Of a stretch of DNA of 64,000 nt, positions 10,462 through 21,218 are shown piece after piece. The stretch spans positions 1 through 64,000 of the forward strand of contig JASAMV010002669.1 in assembly GCA_030248065.1 (NCBI GenBank). Reading direction: 5' to 3'. Numbering within the stretch: position 1 is the first letter of the stretch; each line of letters starts with the position of its first letter. Below the pieces are notes generated by a model. That model searched no databases, was not told the origin of the DNA, and saw nothing but the letters and a program-made list of their open reading frames with translations. Origin of the DNA: Rhynchonema sp. JSB1_4 (Eukaryota > Nematoda > Chromadorea > Monhysterida > Xyalidae). The translations under genes and the position numbers were made by a program.

Positions 10462-13400
10462 GGCTATTTGTGTTGGTGGAAATGTCAGACCGCAACCGAA
10501 CTAGTCTGTCGTCGTTATCAGCACGACGCTGTGAAACATCAATCAGTTGGACGGTGTTGTTGTTTGTGGTGGTGCGGCGCAGACGTTGTGGCTTGAGAAT
10601 TTTCAACTCGGCCTGATTCTGTGGCTGCGACAATCGGTCGTGACGATTTAGGATCTTCATCGGTGGGTCGTCATGTTGCACCTCAATTATATACACTGTG
10701 TGAAACATCATCAAGCTTACTCATAGTACCTTTCTCCGTGCATCTTGATTTTAACACAGTGCGCACACCCACAATCGGGAGAAAACGCACAACGATCAGT
10801 AAACACGGGAGGCACAAGTACGTAGTGATGTTTCACGCGAACATAAATCCAATTCGTCTGTCTTGTCACGATCACGTGACCATCTGATACATTCGCACTG
10901 ACGTTGACCTGGTGCACCGCCCGGCTGTGGAACAGGTCGAATCGAGTAACAAAAAAAACGCTGCACAATTCGCATATTATTGGAAGGTGACCCCGGTGCT
11001 CTCAAATTCCACGACTTCACCAGTGCTCCATGAACCAGCACCAATTGGTCTTGGTAAAAACTGAAAAAATATCTTTTTATCACCCATACCAGCACAAGCG
11101 CATCCATATCGTGCAGTCTGGTCCTACGTCTGCCGCCATCCCCGTCAGCCGGGAATGGGCCAGGCGTGGGGAACTCGCCGGCGTCAAACAGATTGATCGA
11201 ACGCGCCACTCCGTCGTCGAAACCGGCCGGTTGCGGACAACGGTCGGCTGGACGCTGCAAATGCAAACGGCTTTCTTTTAATTAAGGGTGTGAAACATCA
11301 GCCAGCTAGCGAAGTGATTCGTGCTTTGTTCGCGAGTTTCTGCAGAACATTACTGTAGGCACACACAGCGTCTGTAAAATTTCTCACGCTACACCTGCGT
11401 AATTTCGACCAGCGTAAATGTTGCCCGTCCCCGCGCACACAAAATGAACAAGTTTTACGCTGGTCAAAATTCTAAGACGTTACCAACCTACCGTGCTGGG
11501 TTACTGTACCTGACATTCTTCTCCGCCCATCATGGGCATCATTTTTATCTGACAACTAAAGTACAGAGTGGGGCGGTCGGCAAATTTGAACACGTGCGCC
11601 TCTTGACCCGCCATTAGTGGTGTCATGTAGTCGAGGTTTTGCAGCAGATAGCGATCTTGCGAACAACTGCAAACAATAATGGCCTGCTATACGCACTTTG
11701 CTGGCGTCCGGATAGGAAGCATGGCTGCTGCGCTTCACAACAGCGTGTCATGAGCAAAAATGTTTTGTGCCAGGTCACAGAGTTAAACCAGATCAATCCC
11801 AACCCAGATAACCGTGCTTATCGACCAATGTGTCAGATTAATTACCGTATGCTTACAGAAACTTATGTATCTCGTGGGCATGATAACAACGAATTGCGAC
11901 TGGAACTCGAGGAGCAACTTTGGGACAGAATTGAGAAGTGCCTATCGTTTACAAAAAAAACTAGGTCAAAAAGAAGAGGTGCACCAGGTTTCTTCCTCGG
12001 TGCCAGAGCACAACGTCCACAATGTTGCGCAATCACAACAGCCAAAAACGTAGACCATTTTCGAGCTGCAGACTTGCATCTTTCGGCCATCTGGTGGCTT
12101 CGTGCATTCACGATGACCCGGTCCCCCGCGCGGGAGAAAAGTCGGGTCAAAACGGGGGCGGGCTTATAGTATTGTCGTCGACTCAGATCGCCAACACATG
12201 ACGTCAACCCATCACTTCTCGCCATCTTTTAAGGCCGGATCAGTTGACGAGAAGAGATGACCACTTCAGTTGACCACTGTACCATTAGTCAAAACGGGCA
12301 ACACAGGCATCACGCAGCTACACCCTGCCCCTCACCCATCAGCGTCCAACAATATCCGTCGTTCGCCCTGTCCATCGTCTACAATACATGTGTGCACCGT
12401 CATACAATGTGTCATGCCATCGGTTCCGCCCGTACACGTCCATTTGTGGTACACCTGCATATGAACAAAATGTAAAATCGTAACTTTAGTTGTTGCTCAT
12501 AAGAAATCAAGCACACGTCCGAGTGTCCCAGCATTGAAGGCGCATGTACAACAACGAGCGTAATACTTGTCGCCGCGTGCTGATTCAGCAACTTTTACGC
12601 TGGTCAAAAAAGTGGTGCTTCAGCACTATGTCGGCAAGATAAGTATAGCATGACAAAAATTAGCCAAAACCATTGCGCGTCAATTTGGAAAACATCCGCA
12701 GACACGAAAAAGTGGATACGGCGTAAAGTGTCCGTCCTATAAGCTGTGCTGTTTTTGGCATCGAACAAATATTATCATGCCAAGAACCATGGTTGATGAC
12801 AGTGGTCAATAAAAAAATTTTTTTATTCGAACCCCATTTTTTTAAATTTTTTTAATTAAAAATTTTTTTTTATTCCAGCCAAAATCTGCCCAAGACGATA
12901 AAAAATGAGCGCTCAAGTACAAAATAGGGGTATTTTTGTTACATAATGTGTTATAAGTGCATATAAAGCACAGGTGATACGAAAACCATGCTATCCAATG
13001 GTCGATAAGTACCAACCATAGTCAGGTACACACCCGTACCCTTCCCCAGGTGGTGCGGGTGTGATGGTATGGCTTTCTGATATTCGGGATGGGAATTTTG
13101 GGTGAAATTATGACGTCTAGGTACACGACCAATGCAAATAAGCTGCACATAGTGTGAAATTAGAGTGAATACAAAATAGAATCACTCCTTTCGGGTCTGG
13201 GGCATGGATAAATAAATGCCCACCCAGTCACATGTACGTGTGTAGTTATATGGAGAGGCCCTGTGAGTGTGCGCACTATGTCTAGATGCCACAATACAAC
13301 GATTATGGCACCCAATACACCCATGGTATGGTTAAGTGATGTCAACAGTGGCAATTTTTATGCAAAAAAAGCACTTTTAGAGCAAAAAAAATCGAGAAAT

Positions 13401-15411
13401 TTTCGAATTTTGAAATACTAAAAAAAATCTTTTTTTAACTTTTGGAACGAATTTTTTTTTTTAAATTTTTTTTAATTAAAAAAAATTTTTAAAAAAAAAC
13501 CACTGGTGATGATTCTATAGCCGAGGATGAAACATCACACATTCCCCCAAACTCACTTTATCTCCAATCTGTGCAAATTTGACCGGCGCCCCCTGAGGTC
13601 CGCCACTCAGCACTTCATAACGACACGTCGGCATGTCGGAACTCTCACCCAGCGCTTGTGTCGTCAACATGCTGAAAAGATTGGCGGTTTTTTTTTATTC
13701 CGTTTTCATATGTTTAATTGCTCAGATGAATTGAAAACTCAAGTTCTGCTCATGTCACTGCAATGGGCATGATAGCATGGTGAACATTCAACAATTGCAG
13801 TAGCCGAAACAATCAGCATTTGAAGTTCACGACCTTGTGACAAAAAAACTTCCCCGCTCTATCTGGCGAATTTACGAAAAATTAGGTTTCTCATCTAACA
13901 CGGTGTCAGAGTTTATTTGAGATCTACCGGTGCCCCCAAATTTTGACCAGCGTAAATGTTCGCTGCGAGACAGACCTGCTAAAGATTTTTTACGCTGCTT
14001 GAATGGTCTAAATACAAAGAAAACGTACAACCCAATAACACACTGTACCACACTTGGTTTGTGCTCAACTTTATACCAACTTTACACATCCATACCTGAC
14101 ATCCAACGAGTGTGTGAGCACTTTGGCGCCCTCCATGTACATGCACTCAACCCTGTACGCACGGTCGACTTTGGTGAGGAACATCGGATGAAACATTATC
14201 ACCACCGTGTCCGTCACAGCCATGCCGCGCGGGTTTTGCTGCAAGTCAGAATTGTATATTGTGATTTATCAGTTGGAATCCGAAATCAAAATCATTCCTA
14301 TCAACTATACATAGTGAATAGACAACTATTAGGCATCTTGACCAGTACACTTTCATGATACCAGGTAGAACATGCATAAGGCTAAATATATTTTTAAAAA
14401 TGGTCGCATGAGCTTTTGGCTGACGCGGGCGTAAGCGGATGCGTCCACAAAATGACAGAACTTGTCGTACCTAATGCTATTTTTCTGCGGTTGTATTTCA
14501 TTCAGGAAATTACATTGACCAGAGTAGGAGCTATTCTCTTGCGCCCAACATTTACAATGGTCCAAGATTAGTGCTTCAGCGCTAGAGTGGGAAAACAAAA
14601 ATTTGAGAAAATGTTCGCGTCCCCAGGACAAAAGTCCGGGTCCGCGCAAAATGAATATCGGTTCTTTTCAATTATAAACTGCGCATACTGATGCTGGGTG
14701 GGACCTCTTGCAATAGAACGTTGACGAAATCAACGCACATGGAACCAGCATCAGTTTTTCGCGAAATAATCGAAACCACCCCCGCATTCAAACTGACCAT
14801 TCGTCGTCTCCTCACGCCACAGTTGGCGAGCGTATTATATTTGAGCTTTATGGTCACGTCGGTGGTTTGTGTGGCGCCAACTTTGCAATTCGAACTGTCG
14901 AAAAAGCCTTTCGCATAGACGTTGCCCAGAAATGGCTTCTCGGTCTTGAAGTTCACCGTGAAATCGTCCGTGCCGCATTCGATTGTGGGCGTGCCTGAGA
15001 TGTTTCAACGGCACAGTAATCCAACTACACCTAGTGGTCTTTGCTGGTCACGTGACCATCTGCATTCGCACCGTCGATGACCTGGTGCAGATCACCAAAT
15101 ATGATTACGACTTTCTTACAGAAATGAACACTGCGCAACAAAAAGAGATTGTCCTCCTTTACTGACTATGTGCGTAATATGGGCGTTGATATTCCTATCC
15201 ATAATTTCAAAAATTGGCAAATTTGTTCCTGCATATGTATGTATACTTGACTATAGCGATTGTAAATTCAGTAAACCAACAAACCCGTGCATAAAACATC
15301 AGCCAAGCCTGCCTAGCAACACTCACCGACCACTCCATTATCCACAGGTATGGCATTTGCACGCTGCGCAGTCAAACAAATGCAGCAACAAAAAAGTAGA
15401 GAAATCGGCAT
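9190..15411 (-). CDS. ZP-domain (cuticlin-type) membrane-anchored matrix protein, 9 exons
   Basis: Exons are 15411-15327, 14994-14780, 14238-14096, 13671-13557, 12454-12336, 11666-11510, 11254-11090, 10681-10111 and 9388-9190. All borders are GT/AG and phases agree throughout, giving about 590 residues. Exon 1 is a signal peptide plus IPVDNGVVG. The ZP domain follows: GTPTIECGTDDFTVNF, then CGVRRRR, MFHPMFLTKVDRAYRVEC, CRYEV, VYHKWTC, CIVDDGQGER, FKFADRPTLYFSCQI and RCPQPAGF, with the conserved cysteines in place. A furin-type RRRTR follows near residue 320. Exon 8 carries a run of about 24 Asn, and exon 9 ends with a membrane span, GNFGLLIFALIFFILSTVTA. Such proteins polymerise into cuticle or apical matrix after cleavage. 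The end is open: splicing at 9189 needs a further exon, whereas reading through adds 15 residues to a TAG at 9141. Exon 8's acceptor (ATTGAG) is weak. Family assignment is very sure. Confidence 0.93.
9969..10024. repeat. Inverted repeat, 18-20 bp arms
   Basis: AACAAAAGAAAGAGAATCGG pairs with CCAATTCTCTTTCTTTTGTT across a 16-base AT-rich loop, inside the last recognised intron of the ZP gene. Its role is unknown. Confidence 0.6.
10389..10461. repeat. (GTT)n microsatellite coding poly-Asn
   Basis: About 24 uninterrupted GTT units on the plus strand read as AAC codons in exon 8 of the ZP gene, giving a poly-asparagine run flanked by Asn/Ser/Thr-rich sequence. A pure single-codon array is expected to vary in length between individuals. 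Confidence 0.95.
11407..11465. repeat. Miniature inverted-repeat element of about 60 bp
   Basis: GACCAGCGTAAATGTTG and its inverse, CAAGTTTTACGCTGGTC, bound a GC-rich core within a ZP-gene intron. A second good copy is at 31225-31282. Degenerate copies are at 12552-12606 and 13945-13999. Confidence 0.7.
12800..13505. mobile_element. hAT-like MITE, family B, second copy
   Basis: A 706-bp element with the same termini and body as 2653-3308, for example the shared segment TCGATAAGTACCAACCATAG. Flanks GTTGATGA and GTGATGAT are an 8-bp duplication with one base lost. It lies in the intron between ZP exons 4 and 5. Confidence 0.88.
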
Positions 15412-15642
15412 TTTGCGAAGCGCGTGAAACATCAGACATGGGAAGCGCCAGTAGCACCGTCTCTTGCTTGATCTCGTGGAAAGTGCCATTGAGCGGGAAC
15501 GATATCACTTTGTCACGTTCAGCTCCTCATGACATGGTTGCTATATTCGGCGAAACCACTTTTTTCTGCCAGCCCTCGGTCGCGTTTGACCAACTTGGCA
15601 TCTATGTATCTGGCCGAGTAGTGACTCGATAAATTGTTGGAA

Positions 15643-15735
15643 TTATTCGGATTCCAATCCAGAAATCAAACCACCCGGATCGTTTCGCTCCATAAAATAT
15701 TGATTGACATCGTACATTGCTTTGAAGTCGAGTAT
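15643..15735 (-). CDS. Putative last exon of an upstream minus-strand gene
   Basis: A strong acceptor (TTATTATTTTCCACAG) opens a phase-0 exon of 30 codons ending in TAA: LDFKAMYDVNQYF, then MERNDPGGLISGLESE. The stop is about 230 bp from the ZP gene's ATG on the same strand, a spacing seen between genes of nematode operons. The rest of this gene was not found and the family is not recognised. Confidence 0.42.
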   Translation of the reverse strand: MLDFKAMYDVNQYFMERNDPGGLISGLESE

Positions 15736-18358
15736 CTGTGGAAAATAATAAGAAAAGTGATATGTCAAAAATAACACGCCGACAAGACAAACTTTGTAAT
15801 AAATTATGAATGAATAACTCTGTGGAGCTAAATAGGAACAAATGCAGCATACGTTATCAGGTCTTTTTAAAAACCACCATCATATGCGGGCATACATGTA
15901 TGTACATACATAGATCACGACTTGTTTATTTCTGTTTTTATTTCGAGTTGCTTTAGCTCATGGTGAGCTTCTCAAGTCTTTCTTGCCGGGCACATTTATC
16001 TTCATGAAACTGAATTGTGGTATCTGTGAACTGAACGAAATTAAAAAATGATTTGTTTGACTCCCTTGTCTTGTCCCAAATTTATATGTCACACACCATG
16101 ATAGAGCAATCTTAGAACAGGATTTTGAAGTTCAACGCGCGTGTGAGGTCTGGCTTAATTCAAAAGAATTTGAAATAAAGTGTTTTATTGCAGGTGTTTG
16201 TCAATATGTGCCAGCTGAAGAAAAACAACAAGAGAAAAACACGCACTGCAAAACAATGGTGTTAAAAAGATACCGTGAATTATATACCATACAATTTATT
16301 TACTACAGACGCAGGGACCTTTGAACGGAAACTCAATACGGTATGTACACACCTTGCGGAATGCATACATACATAGAAACTCAAAACAGGCTCTGGTCGG
16401 ATTTGAAAGATTCATACGAAAGGATATATGCGTTGATATTAAAGAATATGGGGTGGTTTAAAAATGTTCACATGCACGTGCCTCAAAAGGAGTGATAAGT
16501 TTTAACAGAATAAATGGCCCAAAAATCTGCCGGTGTGATCTTAGTGGCCAAAGTTATCAGATAAACGGACGGAAATTTTCACATCGAGAGCGACCACGAC
16601 GGATGACCGTAAAATGTTGGAGAAAGTCAAGTGGAGAAGATTTTACAATGTCAGGTGAAGACGAAAATTGGAAATTTTGCAGTGGCCCGGCGAGAGAAGC
16701 TCCCAACGTGCTGTAGGCATGTACCGGAGAATGCCATAAGTCACCACGCGAATGTAGTTCGCCACTGAGGGCTCATTCGGAAATTTTTGGGAAATTAGTG
16801 GGAAAATTAGTTTTTCGTGCTTCATTAACACTTATTATGATGCACTTCATTATGTACATCCAGAATCACAAGAATACGAACTTCAACAGTGTAATTTTCA
16901 TAACAAGCAAGTGTGGGTGGTGTATAGCACCTCGAAGGCAAGAAGTTATTCCATTTACGAACAACAGCTTCGAAAAAAGAAAACCTGATATCTGAGTGTT
17001 AAAATGGCATTGGGCACAGTTTCGTGCTACGGCAATATTCCCAATAATCCCCCAGAGGGGAATCATTCGGAAGTTTTCCGAATAAACCTCCTGGAGGCTT
17101 ATCTGGGATAATTTTTTATTTTAAAATCTCAAATCCAGTGTATATCCCAAGCAAACTCCCAGGGTACTTACTGTATTTGGCATTCTCCGGTAGTTATACG
17201 TACTCATATTTGAAATCAGCTGGAGTTAAGAAGCATATAGGAACGAGTGAACATTAGGAAACACACCATAGGTCTCAATATACAAACTTTCCTACCGCAC
17301 TCACAAAAAGTAACAAAGAACGTTGTTATTGCATCATCGCTATCACAGAGTCACACCTGCTTTTGGGGCAGAAAAAACTTTTCCGCGCGAGAGTGTTTTC
17401 TCTCATTCCGAATCAGCGAAATGGAAACCGAATTTGGATTGAAAATAAAAAGAAGATCTTTTATAGTGATATCATGCAGCCTGATGTGGGGGCTCAAAGA
17501 GTGTTGAAAGTCTGAGAATCAAGAATAAAGTTCCACCACGGGCGCTCTTGCGCAAGTGTGAAGTGCGAATCGGATTAACTCTCCTTGAGAAGGGTCCCCT
17601 CATATACGTGCACCATACAAAGAAAACATTGATCGCTCTGATCAAATATGAAACATCAGCGAGCCAATATGAAAAACTACTTCACAAACGACAGGTTTCT
17701 TCCGTTCAGTCCGTTGATGTTTCACAGAATCATGAGAAACCGTTCAGATCACGAAGAATCAGGCCCCTCTGGGCGGGGGTTGCCATGACTGCTTGCACTC
17801 AGGTAAAGTTCAATATTGATTTCCGAAACATGAGGATCTAATATTCTAAAAAGAGATGTTGTCGTTTTTGGATTGAGCCAATCAAAACAATCGAACACGT
17901 GTGTGTAAGCGCAAATGGACGATAAAAAACGTGTGCCTCTCACACGTGCGAGTGCGAGAGAGATAAACATAAAAGGGATGAGGCAATTTTACGCCGGTTA
18001 GGATTAGGAACGATTGATTTACTTTGCGGCGCTGTTTTGGTTTCAAACACGTGAAACGCCCACTTTTGGCCGATTCTGGGCACCGCGCCTTTATGTTTGG
18101 CAAACCATACGTGTGTAAAGACACCTATTTTGAAATGGTACCCGAAAAACATGTATATGTGAAATCGAGTTTTATCAGGTATCGACATGCGGAAAATGGC
18201 CAGGTGTTACATATATCCCGTCAAAGCTCAGATGTTCGATTTCGTGCACAAACGCGTTCAATTTTTTAAAAAGTGGATTGTAAAAAAAATAAAATGAGCA
18301 AATTATAATACACAAACTATGAAATGTTTCCCGATCTCGGCACTCGGAAATGTGAGTA
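15736..18358. other. No gene recognised
   Basis: Apart from the MITE at 16724-17190, I find no chainable exons. A frame at 18024-18269 (plus) has fairly protein-like composition (PYVCKDTYFEMVPEKHVYV), but no splice or family support. Upstream exons of the gene ending at 15643 may lie here. Confidence 0.35.
16724..17190. mobile_element. TA-flanked MITE
   Basis: A 467-bp segment begins CCGGAGAATGCCA and ends TGGCATTCTCCGG, with TA on both sides. The perfect terminal inverted repeat is 13 bp, with patchy continuation. It fits a Tc1/mariner-type non-autonomous element and has no transposase. Confidence 0.68.
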
Positions 18359-18630
18359 TTGGTAGCACAATGACTTTATAAGAATTGGTCAAATTTTTTT
18401 CCTGAATCGTAAAGAGGGAAAGTGACGGGGTGGTGACGTTGCGTTGCATGATCGCACACAAAGCATTAGTAAACAGAATGTTTCGGACCCGCAGCAACGT
18501 GGTTGATCTGCTTGATTATTTTCAGGTGAAAATGTTTTGTGAGAATCACAAATAGCACAGTGGTTAAGAGTGACTGAACCTGAAAATCAGGATTGATTTG
18601 ATGAATTCTTATATGGTCATTGTCAACCAA
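18359..18630. mobile_element. TA-flanked MITE, family I
   Basis: The termini are TTGGTAGCACAATGAC and the inverse of TTGGTTGACAATGACC, with TA on each side. The interior includes CAAATAGCACAGTGGTTAAG. Three other copies lie at 18732-19485, 50814-51071 and 51074-51349. Confidence 0.85.
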
Positions 18631-18731
18631 TACCTTATGACGTAATATACTGTAAATGAAAGAAACCAGCAGTGACAAAAATCGGCTCGGACTTCCGGTG
18701 ACACACAATGTTCGTAGAGGCGAAACCCGTA

Positions 18732-19485
18732 TTGGTGGCACAATGACTGACCATACAAAGATTCATCAAATCATTCCTGATTTTCAGGTTCAGTCATTCC
18801 TAACCACTGTGCTATGTGTGATTCTCGCAGAACATTCTCTGGTTGCCTGCTTTGTGTGCGATCACGCAACGCAACGTCACTGCCCCGTCCAGGGTTGTTT
18901 CAAAAAAAAGTGGTTAATTAAAAAAAATTTTTTTTAAAAAAAAATTTTTTTTTTTGAAACTCAGATTTTGCTTTTTTTTTAATAAAAAAAGTTGCCTAAA
19001 ATATGCAGGTATGGTGCAAAACCAGGCGCGCAAAGTCGATCTGACACGCAAGATTTGGGCTGTAATCGATATTTTGATGGTCGTATATCAGATATTCGGC
19101 ATTAGATGCATTAAAATACGTTGTACAGCATGCTACAATATATTAGAGTACCATCGTTAGTGAACATCAACCTCACAGTGGTCGCAGACCATAGAATCTG
19201 CACAATACTACCGGGTGTCACCGCACAAGTTGGGTCTCAGGCGAAAATTTTTCAATTTTTGAAAAATATGTTGTATCGATTTCATTTATCCTGAAACGTC
19301 GTTTGCAACACTTTTTCTAATAAAAAAAATTTTCGTCAAAAAAAAATCAGAAAAAAAATTTTTTTAAAAAAAAAAAAGCTCGTTAATAAAAAAAATTTTT
19401 TTTTCAACCCTGGCCCCGTCACTTTCCTGCTTCACGATTCAGGAAAAAAATTTGACCAATTCTTATAAAGTCATTGTGCGACCAA
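18732..19485. mobile_element. MITE family I, inverted copy split by a hAT-like MITE
   Basis: TTGGTGGCACAATGAC opens the element and GTCATTGTGCGACCAA closes it, bounded by TA. Relative to 18359-18630 the orientation is reversed. It is interrupted by the 523-bp element at 18890-19412. Without that insert and one copy of its target duplication it is about 223 bp. Confidence 0.85.
18890..19412. mobile_element. hAT-like MITE, family D
   Basis: The element begins CAGGGTTGTTTCAAAAAA and ends TTTTTTCAACCCTG. It is flanked by perfect GCCCCGTC repeats (18882-18889 and 19413-19420). The body (CGCAAGATTTGGGCTGTAAT) is shared with copies at 32541, 40840 and 41357. It sits within a family I MITE. Confidence 0.92.
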
Positions 19486-21218
19486 TACCTGTTAGTTCTG
19501 CTGAAGTATCAGTTTACAGTGTTTTGACATCTGGAAGTCCTGCTCGGACGGCAGGTGTAGTAGTCAGACCTTTATTTCCATAAGAAAGCCCTCGTGTTAT
19601 CGATAATAATATAAAAGGTTGTGAACACCTTTTAACCGGGTCTAATTAAATTGACATGGGCATAACAATAAAAAATGAATTTCGCGCCAGAAATTAATAT
19701 CAGTATGTCAGTTTTGATAGCGTTCCACGGCGTTTATAGTTTGTCTCGACCAATTTTGTTGTAATGAAGTGATAATAGTGTGAAAAGTGCGTCCAGTATG
19801 TATATCCAGTGCTACTTTAATCGACCGTGTTGATTGCATAATCCAAATCGAAACTTCTCGCCCTGCGGTGGTAACAAACTGGAGATGTATGTGATGTTCG
19901 AGAGTTGATCACTCATCAGAGTTGATCACTAGTATTGTCACGAAAGCGGAGTGATAAATTATTTTGAATATCGAATTGTTTTTCAAAATAACAAATTAAA
20001 ATGAATATGATTCTGAATTTGGAACAAACTGGTTGTTTCAAAATGATTGACTGACAGCGTGTTTTTTTTTAATTTCTGTGCACGGCGCGGTACTTTATTC
20101 GTTTTTATGCTTCGTTTTAGGGTTCTTATTTACAGTTTATAAAGGAAAATTAAAAACTTTGAAGCAATAAATCACGTGACATTTTAAGAAGAAGATCCAA
20201 TGCGCCACGCAAAATGCTTGACTGCACTCGCATTGAACTTGTTCAGAAGAGCATGCACATACGCACGTGATAAACATGCATCTTCATGCCCACTCTGCGT
20301 GTTGACGCGATCAGAGACCGACACACATGTGTGTGCAGAGCATACCTATTTGTTGCATTTGACACCTATAGCCCTAACGACAAAACAAATTTTATCATAA
20401 CCACTGATCGCAAGTTCGATACCATGTCAAACTGGGAAACGATTTTGACAAAAAAACCAGCTCAGTGTTGTGCAACGTTCTCCGTTCCGGCCTGTTTTCC
20501 CCAACTGGCGGTGCACCAGGTCATCATCAGTGCGAATAACTCAGAAAATCACCAGGTCAGCATCAGGTTACTGAATTTTGAAAGGGTATCTTAGAATTCC
20601 GCCAAATTTTCGTCCCATGTCAAATAAAAGACTCGTGTTTTTTGCAAATTGAGGTTCGGATACTTTGCAATTGGCGAAAGGTGCGCGTGTGCACGTGAGC
20701 GTTATGACCTACCTATTTGCACCTTCGAATAACGAACAAACAAAACAGACAAACACAACGCCAACAACAAGACCGTTTTGTAATCAACCCAAACACACGA
20801 TGCAAACAGACACAATGGGATGGGTGTATGCCCCTTTCGAAACAACTTTTGTTCATTGGTAACACACTCTGTTCGCAGTTGTTTGTGCTGTGATATGTTA
20901 CATGCCCTCTCCTAACGTTACGTGTCTGTGTGTGTATGATGTTACTCAAGCGTATCTGAGACCACTGCTGCCATTTCGGAGGGCAATTCACTTGAAACTG
21001 GCGAGAAATTGTATTTGCACCTCTGCAATCAGATTGCACGCAGTCTATTACCAAGGGGCAAACGGAGTTTGAAACGGCACGCCAAACTATGGAAATGGAT
21101 TGGGCGATTTACGTTTATTATTATTTCCACAACTTCCGCATAAGCAGTAGATAAATGTAACAATTAAACAATCAAACGTTTTACATGTGTATACAATACC
21201 AGAACACAAGTAAGTATC
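19486..21218. other. No gene recognised
   Basis: AT-rich sequence. A short tandem unit, AGAGTTGATCACT, recurs near 19900-19935. No exon could be supported. Confidence 0.45.

Noticed and set aside
10277..10616. Plus-strand poly-Cys, poly-Val and poly-Leu frames
   Set aside because: They are other readings of the (GTT)n tract. The minus-strand reading continues the ZP gene in phase.
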